In this document: piece by piece, positions 8,934 through 17,816 of the stretch
Layout: the number at the start of each line of letters is the position of its first letter
How positions within the stretch are numbered: position 1 is the first letter of the stretch
Origin: Candidatus Bathyarchaeota archaeon
GTDB taxonomy: Archaea; Thermoproteota; Bathyarchaeia; Bathyarchaeales; Bathycorpusculaceae
Length of the DNA stretch: 64,000 nucleotides
Assembly (NCBI GenBank): GCA_026014725.1
Contig: JAOZHV010000022.1
Span: 236,073 to 300,072, forward strand
Direction: 5' to 3'
Position numbers and translations under genes: made by a program
The notes under the pieces: model-generated
Database searches by the model: none
What the model saw: the letters and a program-made list of their open reading frames with translations, nothing else
What the model was told of the DNA's origin: nothing

Positions 8934-9122
8934 ATGGTTCAAGAAAGTGACATTGAATGGGCTATAGAAACTATGGAAACCAATTATCCCAACCTGCAAC
9001 AGGCAAAAATAAAAAAGATAAGACTGCCCCCAGACTTGGTAAATTTAAAATTTTACTGTGTGTCCACCTACCGTTTGAGTGCATTTTGTTTTTCATCAAT
9101 TCGAAGACTTCCTTTCTTATAG
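8934..9122 (+). CDS. Possible small protein or gene remnant
   Basis: ATG frame of 62 residues. The first ~45 residues (SDIEWAIETMETNYPN, IKKIRLPPDLVN) look like real protein; the last ~17 are less convincing. A TATA-like CTTTTAAAC lies about 20 bases before the ATG, which would make the message leaderless or nearly so. No Shine-Dalgarno is visible. It sits between a decayed gene and a long AT-rich gap, so it may be another remnant. No family recognised. From 9123 to 9250 I see nothing else but AT-rich sequence. Confidence 0.3.
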   Translation: MVQESDIEWAIETMETNYPNLQQAKIKKIRLPPDLVNLKFYCVSTYRLSAFCFSSIRRLPFL

Positions 9123-9251
9123 CCAAGTTTTTTAAACATGTTTTATGCTCGTTTTTCTGCAACTTTTAATACATGCTTATTCAAATAATGACCTTTTATG
9201 TTCAAAAAACTATCTTTTTTACTGTATTAGTCAACGGAAAATTTACGCAAA

Positions 9252-9280
9252 TTATTTAAACCTTAACTCACTATAAAGAA
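9252..9280 (+). promoter_or_regulatory. Promoter region of the beta-propeller gene
   Basis: Two candidate TATA elements, ATTATTTAAA at 9251-9260 and CTATAAAG at 9271-9278, precede the gene. A Shine-Dalgarno AGGAGA follows at 9338-9343. Which element is used cannot be decided from sequence. Confidence 0.4.
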
Positions 9281-9353
9281 AATGGCAGTTTTGGAAAAGA
9301 TATCTCTGTTTTTTAACCTGCCCAAAATAAAAAGATAGGAGAAAAAATGAAAA

Positions 9354-12026
9354 ATGCAAATAACTAGAAATAAGATTGCAGCTATAGCGATAATCGCGCT
9401 TTTGACTTTTTCAATGGTGATTGCTCTAGTGCAGAATGCTAACGCTCACACTCCACCATTGACCATTCCGACGTGGGCTTATCTAAGCGTTATGCCTAAC
9501 CCCGTCGGCGTCGGCCAAACCGCGTACATAGGCTTTTGGCTTGACAAAGTTCCGCCAACAGCCTACCAAGAATATGGTGACCGGTGGCACAATTTCACCG
9601 TTACAGTCACCACACCTGACGGAAACACCGAAACCTTGGGACCCTTCACCTCAGATGCCGCAGGAGGGGCAGCCACTACGTACGTACCTACACAACTTGG
9701 TAACTACACTTTCGTGTTTAACTTTCCAGGTGAAACCTTAGCAGGCGCCAATCCCAGCCCACTCGTGGGCACCGTTAACTCAGTGTACGTTGGGGACTAT
9801 TTTGCGCCTAGCACAAGCACCAAAGTGACGCTGACCGTGCAACAGAAACCAATAGAAGTTTCGCCGACAGCACCGCTTCCAACCGCTTACTGGCAACGCC
9901 CCATACCTGCAATGAACCTTGACTGGTACAAAATTGCCGGAAACTGGCTCGGATACGCTGCCGGATCAGGCGGAGGAGCAGCCGGAGGAGCCTACTATAA
10001 CAAGACCGACAGTACTGCAAACTTTAACCCATACACAACAGCGCCAAACACCGGCCATATTGTCTGGACAAAGCCATATTCGTTCGGAGGTATCATGGGA
10101 GGAGACTACGGCGGAACCCAATACGGTAGCGCCTACAATTCAAACAATCAGTACCAGCCAAAATGGGGTGGAATAATCATAAACGGCGTAGTTTACTACA
10201 CCCTGATCCCAGGCAGCACAACAAACCCAGCTGGCTGGGTCGCAGTTGACCTTCGCACGGGACAAACATTATGGACCAAGAACACCACCTCAGTGCTGAG
10301 AACTGGACAAATACTAAACATCATAAACCCCAACCAATACGGAGGCATCCCATACTTATGGGCATTGCCGCCTTCACCATACGCAGGCACGACATCAGGC
10401 GGTATCCAGTTCAACAATACTTGGGAGATGTACGATGCAATGACAGGAAATTACATACTAAGCATCGTTAACGCGCCTTCAGTGTCAGCAGTGATACGAC
10501 CCGGTCTTACTGTTCAAATTGCGTTGATGCCAACAATGGTTTCTGACGATAATGGCAACCTGATTGCTTACTACGTTAACGGTACCGCTCGTACGCTGAA
10601 CATGTGGAACTCGACACTAGCTATCATCAGATACAACTACGAAACAGGGAGAAGCGTTAATTCTTGGACCTGGAATCCTCCCCAAGTAGCAAACATTGAC
10701 TGGAGCTTAGGAGTACAGTGGACAAAACCCTTAGCCACCACTGTGACTGCACCTAATGGAACCACTGTAAACATCAGCCCAACTCTTGGTATTGCTAAAA
10801 TTGCAAGCGATGTACTTGTTATGACTAGCTCACCCGAAGCTTTTTCTCAATTCATGGGTGAATATACAGTTCAGGCAGGCTACAGCGCAGTTGACGGAAC
10901 GCTACTGTGGGGTCCAATATGGAGGACCATAACGCCCTATACTAGGATGAACCCGACTGCTGCTGCAGCAAATGGAATGTACTATGAATACACCATGGAA
11001 ACGATGACGTGGAGGGCTTTCAGCCTGAAGACGGGACAGCTAGTTTGGGGTCCAGTCTCGCTCGGCAACAGCAAGGATGTCTACGGTTACTATACCCAGC
11101 AATTCATTGTCGCTTACGGCGCGCTTTACATGACAGACTTAGGCGGATACGTATACGCCTTAAACGCCACAACAGGCGCTCGATTGTGGACCTTCTTCAC
11201 CGGAGACGCCGGTTTGGATACACCATACGGCGTATATCCTCTCTATAACTTGCCTGCTGCTGCTGACGGGAAAATCTTCGCCCTCGGAGGCCACCTATAC
11301 AGTCCACCACTGTACCCGGGCGCCAAGCTATATGCTCTAAACGCCACCACAGGTGAACTCATTTGGGACATGCCTAGCTTCGTCATCACAAACCAACCAA
11401 ACTGTGCTCTAGCAGACGGCTACTTATTAATGCCTAATGCCTACGATAACCAACTATACTGTTACGGCAAGGGACCCAGCAAACTTACTGTTACAGCACC
11501 AAGCGTCGGAGTGACAACAGCCACACCAATAACGATAAGCGGCACAATTACCGACATGTCAGCTGGCGCCCAGCAAGGCTTTGCCGCCGTGAGCTTCCCA
11601 AATGGTCTCCCATGTGTGTCTGACGCAAGCATGACTGACTGGATGAAGTTCGTTTACATGCAACAACCATGCCCAACAAACGTGACTGGCGTTCCAATTT
11701 CGATCGACGTTCTTGACTCTAACGGTAACTATAGAAGCATTGGTACAGCAATGAGTGATGCCAGCGGAACTTTTGCTTTCACTTGGGCACCTGACATTCC
11801 TGGGGATTTCACTGTTGTCGCTACCTTCGCAGGTTCAGAATCATACTGGCCATCAAACGCTGCGGCACACTTCTACGCCGGCATACCAGCTCCCACCGCA
11901 TCGCCATATCCCACGATAAACCTGCCACCAACTGAAATGTACTTCATTGGTAGTACAATCGCAATAGTAATAGCAATAGCAATCGTTGGCGCACTAGTAC
12001 TAATGGCAATCAAGAAACGGCCATAA
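9354..12026 (+). CDS. Membrane-anchored exported PQQ-like beta-propeller protein
   Basis: 890 residues. A signal peptide covers ~1-31 (cut near NANAH). Residues ~40-165 resemble a beta-sandwich. Residues ~190-705 hold beta-propeller blades of the PQQ/BamB-like type, with repeated signatures such as VDLRTGQTLWT, FSLKTGQLVWG, YALNATTGARLWTF and YALNATTGELIWDM. Residues ~710-850 look like an Ig-like domain and ~864-884 form a C-terminal membrane anchor followed by KKRP. The protein should face outward and may bind ligands or glycans; no catalytic claim is possible. The start chosen has AGGAGA ten bases upstream; an ATG seven bases earlier (9347) is out of frame and stops at once. Confidence 0.85.
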   Translation: MQITRNKIAAIAIIALLTFSMVIALVQNANAHTPPLTIPTWAYLSVMPNPVGVGQTAYIGFWLDKVPPTAYQEYGDRWHNFTVTVTTPDGNTETLGPFTSDAAGGAATTYVPTQLGNYTFVFNFPGETLAGANPSPLVGTVNSVYVGDYFAPSTSTKVTLTVQQKPIEVSPTAPLPTAYWQRPIPAMNLDWYKIAGNWLGYAAGSGGGAAGGAYYNKTDSTANFNPYTTAPNTGHIVWTKPYSFGGIMGGDYGGTQYGSAYNSNNQYQPKWGGIIINGVVYYTLIPGSTTNPAGWVAVDLRTGQTLWTKNTTSVLRTGQILNIINPNQYGGIPYLWALPPSPYAGTTSGGIQFNNTWEMYDAMTGNYILSIVNAPSVSAVIRPGLTVQIALMPTMVSDDNGNLIAYYVNGTARTLNMWNSTLAIIRYNYETGRSVNSWTWNPPQVANIDWSLGVQWTKPLATTVTAPNGTTVNISPTLGIAKIASDVLVMTSSPEAFSQFMGEYTVQAGYSAVDGTLLWGPIWRTITPYTRMNPTAAAANGMYYEYTMETMTWRAFSLKTGQLVWGPVSLGNSKDVYGYYTQQFIVAYGALYMTDLGGYVYALNATTGARLWTFFTGDAGLDTPYGVYPLYNLPAAADGKIFALGGHLYSPPLYPGAKLYALNATTGELIWDMPSFVITNQPNCALADGYLLMPNAYDNQLYCYGKGPSKLTVTAPSVGVTTATPITISGTITDMSAGAQQGFAAVSFPNGLPCVSDASMTDWMKFVYMQQPCPTNVTGVPISIDVLDSNGNYRSIGTAMSDASGTFAFTWAPDIPGDFTVVATFAGSESYWPSNAAAHFYAGIPAPTASPYPTINLPPTEMYFIGSTIAIVIAIAIVGALVLMAIKKRP

Positions 12027-12049
12027 TAATACACAGCCAAGAAAATCAC

Positions 12050-12063
12050 TTTCCCTTTTTTTT
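12050..12063 (+). terminator. Poly-T termination signal after beta-propeller gene
   Basis: CTTTCCCTTTTTTTTAG follows the stop by ~25 bases. Archaeal RNA polymerase ends on T tracts. The remaining bases to 12190 are AT-rich with no further feature seen. Confidence 0.45.
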
Positions 12064-12190
12064 AGTTTCAGAAACAAAGAAGAAAGAAAATAGGGGTTCA
12101 TTCTTTTAAAAGCAAGTTGAGTGCATAATTTGGCTCCATTTTTTTATCCGGTTCTAGGGCCATAAAATTAATCCATTATTTTTCCAGCAA

Positions 12191-12200
12191 AATTTAAAAT
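12191..12200 (+). promoter_or_regulatory. TATA box for small membrane protein
   Basis: AATTTAAAAT predicts transcription from about 12220, which places the in-frame ATG at 12217 at or before the transcript start and favours the downstream ATG at 12262. Confidence 0.4.
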
Positions 12201-12261
12201 AACCCCTCTTGTTTATATGAGAGAAATACAAACAGAAACAGCAAGAGGAAGATACAAGAAC

Positions 12262-12462
12262 ATGAGCGTAGAAGGCGACACATTCTGGGTTTCGTTATTT
12301 GAAAAATCCTTCGGAATCCTCCTAATAATCATCGGTGCAATAATGCTCTATTTCACAGCAACAACTTCTGGATTAGCTAGTTTTAGCGTATTCTTCGGAA
12401 TATTGAGCATGATTTTGCTCCTAATCGGGGTCTTCTTGCTTCTGGTAAAGCCGCCAGAATAG
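12262..12462 (+). CDS. Small two-helix membrane protein
   Basis: 66 residues beginning MSVEGDTFWVSLFEKSFG. Two hydrophobic helices are clear (~18-36 and ~43-62) with a short acidic C-terminus (KPPE). An in-frame ATG 15 codons upstream (12217) would add a charged segment, but the TATA position and AGAGGAAG before the second ATG favour the shorter form. Function unknown. It ends just before a convergent DUF4342 gene. Confidence 0.75.
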   Translation: MSVEGDTFWVSLFEKSFGILLIIIGAIMLYFTATTSGLASFSVFFGILSMILLLIGVFLLLVKPPE

Positions 12463-12467
12463 CCTTT

Positions 12468-12785
12468 TTATTCTCTTCGTTCAACTACGATTCTGCAGTT
12501 AGCAACTAAAGCAGCAATAACGCCCAAAGCTGCAAGCCAAGGCGCCAAAACCACGCCGACTACGCCCACGGTCACGGGGATTTCAAGCAAAGTTTTATTC
12601 GCCTCATCTTTAACGATGATGCGCGTGACGTTTCCCTCATGCAGCAACTCGCCAATGCGGTCAACCAACTTAGCTCCCGAAACAGTATACTCTTCACGAG
12701 AAACACGAGATACCGCCGCGCCGCAGACAGGACAAAACCTGTCAGTTTCCTTTACTGGCGCACCGCACTTAACACAATATGGCAA
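12468..12785 (-). CDS. Zinc-ribbon DUF4342-type protein
   Basis: 105 residues. An N-terminal zinc ribbon (YCVKCGAPV ... FCPVCGAAV, four Cys) is followed by the DUF4342 core: VSGAKLVDRIGELLHEGNVTRIIVKD, then IPVTVGVVGVVLAPWLAAL (hydrophobic, possibly membrane-facing) and CRIVVERRE at the end. DUF4342 has no known function; it occurs widely in archaea and some bacteria. Monocistronic by position: divergent from aIF5B and convergent with the small membrane protein. Confidence 0.88.
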   Translation of the reverse strand: MPYCVKCGAPVKETDRFCPVCGAAVSRVSREEYTVSGAKLVDRIGELLHEGNVTRIIVKDEANKTLLEIPVTVGVVGVVLAPWLAALGVIAALVANCRIVVERRE

Positions 12786-12956
12786 TTAACTTCACCAAAA
12801 CAAAAAACACACAGCAAATAAAAAAGGATTACCCAATCAATCAACGGTTAACCTCAAGATAAACAAAACCTATACAAGCCACCCGCAACACAAATTAAAT
12901 GAGTATTTATTAACAACACTAAATACAATCACACTTTATTAGGAGGAAAAACTGCG

Positions 12957-14741
12957 GTGCCGATTCGCCAACCAATAGTCTGCGTTCTGGGGCATGTTGA
13001 CACAGGCAAAACCCTCCTCCTCGACGAACTCAGAAAAACCAGTGTGCAAGCAAGAGAAGCAGGAGGCATGACTCAGCATATCGGCGCCAGCTTCTTCCCC
13101 ATAGAAACTCTAAAACAACTCATTGGACCATACTTGGCAAGTTTCAAAACAGGCATTGAAATTCCAGGGCTCCTCATCGTTGACACGCCAGGACATGAAG
13201 CTTTCACTAACTTAAGGCGCAGAGGTGGAAGCGTCGCCGACATAGCTATTCTTGTTGTGGACATTCTCAAGGGCTTTGAGGCTCAAACGTATGAGTGTAT
13301 AGAGATTCTTAAAGCTAAAAAAACACCTTTTATTGTTGCAGTAAACAAAATCGACCGTATACCCGGCTGGAAAGCGCAACAATCAGCGCCTTTTCTGCAG
13401 TCTTACAATAGTCAATTAAGCTTTGTACGGGAAGATTTAGACAATCGCTTATACCAAGTTATGGGCAATTTCTCACGTCAAGGCTTCAAAACTGACCGCT
13501 TCGACCACATACGGGATTTCACCCAAAACATTGCATTGGTGCCCACAAGCGCCAAGACAGGTGAAGGTCTAGCAGAACTAGTCATGGTTCTCGTGGGCTT
13601 GACGCAGCAATATCTTAAAAAACGTCTCCAAACAACTGAAGGCGCAGCCAAAGGCTCAGTGCTTGAAGTTAAAGAAGAACCAGGTTTAGGCTTAACACTA
13701 AACACAATTATCTACGATGGTACCTTAAACAAAGACGACTTAATCGTGGTCGGTGGAAAAGAAGGCCCGATTTCAGCGCGTATACGTACTCTTCTGGTGC
13801 CCAAACCGCTTGATGAGATGCGTGACCCACGCGACAAATTCACAAGCGTGGATTGTGTTTATGCAAGCGCCGGTGTAAAAATTGTTGCGCCTGGTTTAGA
13901 GGGTGCTTTGGCTGGAGCGCCTTTGTTTGCTGTGCCGTCTGGCGAAGATGTTGCCAAGTATTGCCAAATGATTACTGAGGAGATTGGCAGGATTCGAATC
14001 ACTACGGAAATTGACGGTGTGATTGTTAAGGCTGACACGCTTGGTTCTTTGGAAGCAATGGCTGAGCTTCTGCGGGCTAACAACGTGCAGATACGCATCG
14101 CTGATGTGGGTGACATCAGTAAACGCGATGTTGTGGAAGCGTCAGTTGTGAAGACGCGTGAACCGTTGGTGGCGGCTGTTTTGGCTTTTGGCGTGAAAGT
14201 TCTGCCCGATGCTGAAGAGGAAGCTGAAGCAAACGGCATTCCAATTTTCAGAGAGCCAATCATATACAATTTGGTTACCAACTATTTGGAGTGGGCAAGA
14301 AGCAAGCGTGAAGCAAAAAGCGAAGCAGAGTTTGAGGCGTTGGTGAAGCCTGGCAAAGTTATGGTTTTGCCTGGTTGCATTTTCCGTCGTGCTAAGCCTG
14401 CGATTTTCGGCGTGGAAGTTTTAGGCGGAAGGCTTAAGTCTCGTTGGGGGCTTTTGCGTGCTGAGGACGGTTCTGACGTTGGCGATGTGCAGCAGATTCA
14501 AGACCAAGGCAAAGCTGTTGGAGAAGCTAAGGTTGGTATGCAGGTGGCGGTTTCGATGGATAAGCCGATTGTTGGCAGGCATGTGTTTGAGAAGGATGTT
14601 TTGTATGTGAAGGTGCCTGAGGCTGACGCGAAGCTTCTGCTAACTGCTCATTTGGATGATTTGACTGCTCAGGAGCAGGAAGTTCTCAAGGAATATGTTA
14701 CTTTGATGAGAAAAAAGACGATGTTTTGGGCAGGCATCTAA
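12957..14741 (+). CDS. infB: Translation initiation factor aIF5B
   Basis: 594 residues, normal for the archaeal factor. It is the GTPase that helps join ribosomal subunits and place initiator tRNA. GTPase motifs: G1 GHVDTGKT (12-19), G3 DTPGH (76-80), G4 NKID (130-133). The canonical HG pair in G1 is replaced by TG, as is usual in aIF5B/eIF5B. The remaining parts match domains II-IV, including the IGRIRITTEIDGVIVKAD segment. Start is GTG with a perfect AGGAGG at 12941-12946. It converges on the GMP synthetase gene with nine bases between stops. Confidence 0.97.
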   Translation: MPIRQPIVCVLGHVDTGKTLLLDELRKTSVQAREAGGMTQHIGASFFPIETLKQLIGPYLASFKTGIEIPGLLIVDTPGHEAFTNLRRRGGSVADIAILVVDILKGFEAQTYECIEILKAKKTPFIVAVNKIDRIPGWKAQQSAPFLQSYNSQLSFVREDLDNRLYQVMGNFSRQGFKTDRFDHIRDFTQNIALVPTSAKTGEGLAELVMVLVGLTQQYLKKRLQTTEGAAKGSVLEVKEEPGLGLTLNTIIYDGTLNKDDLIVVGGKEGPISARIRTLLVPKPLDEMRDPRDKFTSVDCVYASAGVKIVAPGLEGALAGAPLFAVPSGEDVAKYCQMITEEIGRIRITTEIDGVIVKADTLGSLEAMAELLRANNVQIRIADVGDISKRDVVEASVVKTREPLVAAVLAFGVKVLPDAEEEAEANGIPIFREPIIYNLVTNYLEWARSKREAKSEAEFEALVKPGKVMVLPGCIFRRAKPAIFGVEVLGGRLKSRWGLLRAEDGSDVGDVQQIQDQGKAVGEAKVGMQVAVSMDKPIVGRHVFEKDVLYVKVPEADAKLLLTAHLDDLTAQEQEVLKEYVTLMRKKTMFWAGI

Positions 14742-14750
14742 GGCTGTGGT

Positions 14751-15683
14751 TTATTCGAATTCTATGGTTGATGGCGGTTTATCAGTTATGTCATAGAGGC
14801 ATCTGACAACTGTTGGGATTTCACTTGTTATGCGTTTTGAGATTTTCATGAGTATTTCGTAGGGTGCTTGTTTGGCTTTGGCTGTTACTGCGTCTGTAGA
14901 TTCAACGATTCGAACGGTTATGATGTTGCCGTACATGCGTTTGCCGTCTTTGATGCCTGTTGCTTTGTCATTGTGGAGGACGGCGAAGTTTTGGAATGTT
15001 CCTAAGGTTTTGGTTTCTTCTTCTACTATTTTGGTTGCTTTGCGCACGATTGCTGCTTTTTCAGGAGTAACTTCCCCTAGGATTCTCAATGAGAGTGCTG
15101 GTCCTGGGAAGGGCATGCGCTCAGAGATTTCTTTTGGTAGGCCCAATTCGCGTGCGACCATGCGGACTTCGGGTTTGAAGAGTTCTTTTAGGGGTTCGAG
15201 AATTTTGTAGCCGTAGGTTTGGGGGTTTATGCCTATTTGTTCTAAAACGTTGTGTTGGGATTTTATGCCTTTGACGGTTTCTATTACGTCTGCTTTTATA
15301 GTGCCTTGTGTGATGTATTGGATGTTTTGTTCTTTAGCTACGTTGCCGAATATGGTGTAGAACGTATTTCTGAAAGCTTTGCGTTTCTCTTCTGCGTCAG
15401 TTTTGCCTTTGAATGTGTCGAAGAATTGTTTTTTTGCATCGATGAATTTAGTGTTTATTTTGAGTTCTTTTAGGATTCTTACGACGAATTCTGGTTCGCC
15501 TTCTCTGCGTAAACCATCGTCAATGAAGACTGCGACCATTTTGTCTCCGACGGCTTTGTGCACTAGAACTGTTGCGACGGTGCTGTCTACTCCTCCTGAA
15601 CAGGCTGAGATAACTCTGTTGTCGCCAACGGTTGCTTTGATTTCTTTTAGGCTTTTTTCGATGAAGGTTTTAGCGTCAAACAT
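14751..15683 (-). CDS. guaA: GMP synthetase ATP-pyrophosphatase subunit B
   Basis: 310 residues. Archaea encode GMP synthetase as two polypeptides; this is the subunit that adenylates XMP and accepts ammonia. The PP-loop SGGVDS is at residues 29-34, FPGPALSLRILGEVTPEK is the family signature, and the end YDITDKPPSTIEFE is characteristic. There is no glutaminase domain, and the partner subunit gene is not in the window. The final step makes GMP from XMP in purine synthesis. Confidence 0.97.
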   Translation of the reverse strand: MFDAKTFIEKSLKEIKATVGDNRVISACSGGVDSTVATVLVHKAVGDKMVAVFIDDGLRREGEPEFVVRILKELKINTKFIDAKKQFFDTFKGKTDAEEKRKAFRNTFYTIFGNVAKEQNIQYITQGTIKADVIETVKGIKSQHNVLEQIGINPQTYGYKILEPLKELFKPEVRMVARELGLPKEISERMPFPGPALSLRILGEVTPEKAAIVRKATKIVEEETKTLGTFQNFAVLHNDKATGIKDGKRMYGNIITVRIVESTDAVTAKAKQAPYEILMKISKRITSEIPTVVRCLYDITDKPPSTIEFE

Positions 15684-15833
15684 TTTTTGTTGGCTTCCTT
15701 ACTCTTTTTTGGTTGGTGATATTTTTGGTTGTTTTCTTTTTTAGCTTTGCTACTAATTGGTGATTAATATAAGGAGGAGCGGTGTGATTTTTTCTATAGC
15801 CCCCTTATTTATACTATAAAGGATGGCTACGGT

Positions 15834-15871
15834 TTGTTGCTCTGCCACAGAGCCCTATCCCCTATATAAAG
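15834..15871 (+). repeat. Dispersed 38-base element, copy A
   Basis: Begins with the 12-mer TTGTTGCTCTGC and ends with CCCTATCCCCTATATAAAG; a second copy of the same length is at 39185-39222. This copy contains a perfect 6+6 hairpin GCTCTG/CAGAGC at 15839-15853. The 3' end looks like a TATA promoter. Around it (15684-15909) the sequence is otherwise T-rich, with a further TATA-like CTTATTTATACTATAAAG at 15804-15821. Confidence 0.55.
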
Positions 15872-15909
15872 TACTGATTGTATGAATTCCTTGGGGTGGT
15901 TTTTTAGGG

Positions 15910-16260
15910 TTACATTGTGTTTGCGAGAACCGAGATGTTGTTTAAGACGACGATGACGAGAAAAATCACTGCGGTGCCGTAAGCGATTTGTAGTGCGTTG
16001 TGGGCTTTTTTGTAGGTGTTGTTGTGTGGGTTTATGTTTGTTCTGAGTGCTTTTTCTGCTAAGATGAAGGTTATTCCTGCGGTAATTGTTATGGTTATCT
16101 TTAGGATGATGAAGGCTGTTATGTTCGTGTGAACGAGGTTTGATATTAGTGGGTTGAGTTCTATGGTGCCAAAGTAGAGGGTTCCTATGACCGTGGTGAA
16201 ACAGTCCATTAAACCCATTACAATCAGAAGCATGCTTGGGATGTATTTTATCACAAACAA
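15910..16260 (-). CDS. Small DUF5658-like membrane protein
   Basis: 116 residues with three or four hydrophobic helices; GLMDCFTTVIG followed by IELNPLIS matches the pattern of DUF5658-type proteins (an Asp in the first helix and an E-x-NP turn). Function unknown. TTG start with AAGGGC upstream; a GTG two codons later is possible. It lies downstream of the pilin operon on the same strand but 315 bases away, so it is probably separate. Confidence 0.7.
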   Translation of the reverse strand: MFVIKYIPSMLLIVMGLMDCFTTVIGTLYFGTIELNPLISNLVHTNITAFIILKITITITAGITFILAEKALRTNINPHNNTYKKAHNALQIAYGTAVIFLVIVVLNNISVLANTM

Positions 16261-16575
16261 GGCAAACTTGCCCTTCTTTAATTTGTGCAGAAGACGATGT
16301 TGCTGGCTTGGTTTCCCGTAGTCAGCAGACGCTATGTTCGATAAATTAGTTCCAAAATTTTGCAGGGATGGCTTTGCGGAGTCTTCGTCAGCAATATAAA
16401 TGCAATTTTAGTTTTTATATGTTAACTAGGCTGGATGAGGTACAAACAAAAGATAGATGGCTAACTGTTGCCTCAATGTTAACGTTTCAAAAAACTGCCA
16501 ATAGCACCTACCCGTAGCTTCTCTCATGGTGTGACTATCAGCACCAAAATTTGTGAGAAATGAGCAGGTAACTGG
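16261..16575. other. Intergenic stretch between Roadblock gene and DUF5658 gene
   Basis: No convincing coding frame. A plus-strand TATA-like TTTTTATATG lies near 16413-16422 and GTTAAC occurs twice downstream, so a plus-strand transcript is possible but unsupported by other signals. Confidence 0.4.
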
Positions 16576-16971
16576 TTACAGTAGGATTCTTTTTATTATC
16601 CACGCATGGGTGGCTGTTTTTTCCATAAAAATACTGATTCTGTTTCCGTTAACATTCATTGTTAGCACCTTGACGTCTTTTCCTTCAACCAACATGGATT
16701 CGGTGTCGCCCAGTTCTAACTGTTTTGCAACTGTTGAGCCGTACTCGTTTATTTCCGTTGATAATAGTGCGTATTCTATTACTTTGTCTTTTTCGTTTAA
16801 GTCAATGATAGCTGATGAATCGCTTCTCAGGATGTAGCCTGTGACTCCTTTGAGCTTGCGTATTTCTGCTAGGCTTGTCGCTAGGTTTGTAAAAGCTGAG
16901 TTCTGGTCATCAGTCGATGGTGTGATAATCGGCTCAGTGAGTTGGGTTTGGTTTTCTTGGTCAGGTTTCAT
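16576..16971 (-). CDS. Roadblock/LC7-like protein
   Basis: 131 residues. After a polar N-terminal tail (~25 residues, Gln/Thr/Pro-rich) the pattern LATSLAEIRKLKGVTGYILRSD, then a central helix, then VKVLTMNVNGNRISIFMEK fits the Roadblock/longin fold found in MglB-type GTPase regulators and in archaeal partners of small GTPases. AGGAGA lies ten bases before the ATG. It is the last gene of the pilin operon, 17 bases after its neighbour. No GTPase gene is nearby. Role in the cell is inferred only: a regulator or scaffold connected to the pilus. Confidence 0.65.
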   Translation of the reverse strand: MKPDQENQTQLTEPIITPSTDDQNSAFTNLATSLAEIRKLKGVTGYILRSDSSAIIDLNEKDKVIEYALLSTEINEYGSTVAKQLELGDTESMLVEGKDVKVLTMNVNGNRISIFMEKTATHAWIIKRILL

Positions 16972-16988
16972 GGTTTAATCTCCTTTTG

Positions 16989-17792
16989 TTATTCGACTAT
17001 TGGCTTCACCTTTACCAGTTTGCCTTTGCTGGTTTGCAGGGCTTGCAGTATTTTTTCAGGGACTTGAATTATGCCTTTACCGTTTGAGTTTTTTATTTCT
17101 TTTATCTTGCAGATTGTGGTTTTTCCCTCTAACGTCTCAATGTTTACTCCCATGATTAGTTTGCCTTTGAGGTGTTCTCTCCATTTAGAAATTATTTCAT
17201 TGTCCACGCGCACCGTGTCAGATGGAACAAGTAGTCCTCCGATTTTTTCAACCATAAGTTGGTGCACAGTTGCTTTTGGAAATTCCTCCTGAAAAGTAAC
17301 TGTTACAGGGACTTGAGGTTTAGGAAGGGGTTTGACTTTGCGAGGTTTTTCAGCTGGCAGTTCTGGTTTTGGCGTTGGTTTGTTTTCAGTTTTTGTCTTT
17401 TTTGGCGGTTGATTATCAATTTGCGGTTGAGCTGTTATTTCATCAACCAGCCCCACGACTGTTGGGATTATGGTTTGGGTGAATGCTTTGATGATTTTAG
17501 GGTCTGCTGTCTTTGAGGCGACAGTTGCTAAATAGAGCCTATTCATTGCGGTAATGTTTAGTTGACTGTGAGCGCCTTGTATGGTTAGGTTTTCTATGCC
17601 GCCGATTGCGTTAGCTTGAGTTATGCCGTTTAGATTAACAACTCGAATTTGGTTTTGTTCTTTGTTTGCTTTTTCGCTGGCGGCTACTGTGTTGCCGTTA
17701 CTGTCAAAAACGTATGTGTTTGTTATGTCTGGGCAGATGTTTTTGAATTCTGCAACTATGGGTTGGAGCGCGTCATGATAGGTTTGGGTCAC
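16989..17792 (-). CDS. Two-domain protein, Roadblock-like N-terminus with Pro/Lys linker
   Basis: 267 residues. Residues ~1-120 resemble a sensor-like Roadblock/PAS-type fold (TNTYVFDSNGNTVAAS, IENLTIQGAHSQLNITAMN, LYLATVASK). Residues ~125-165 are a Pro/Lys-rich linker. The C-terminal ~100 residues form a separate alpha/beta domain ending GKGIIQVPEKILQALQTSKG, then LVKVKPIVE, which resembles AbrB-like or swapped-hairpin pieces but is not a clear match. GTG start with AGGAGGAG upstream. It lies between the coiled-coil and Roadblock genes of the pilin operon. Family not recognised with certainty. Confidence 0.55.
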   Translation of the reverse strand: MTQTYHDALQPIVAEFKNICPDITNTYVFDSNGNTVAASEKANKEQNQIRVVNLNGITQANAIGGIENLTIQGAHSQLNITAMNRLYLATVASKTADPKIIKAFTQTIIPTVVGLVDEITAQPQIDNQPPKKTKTENKPTPKPELPAEKPRKVKPLPKPQVPVTVTFQEEFPKATVHQLMVEKIGGLLVPSDTVRVDNEIISKWREHLKGKLIMGVNIETLEGKTTICKIKEIKNSNGKGIIQVPEKILQALQTSKGKLVKVKPIVE

Positions 17793-17816
17793 TTTTTTGG
17801 GCTCCTCCTTTTGCTA

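Noticed and set aside
13859..14281. 140-codon frame opposite aIF5B
   Set aside because: Shadow of aIF5B with biased Ser/Ala/Thr composition.
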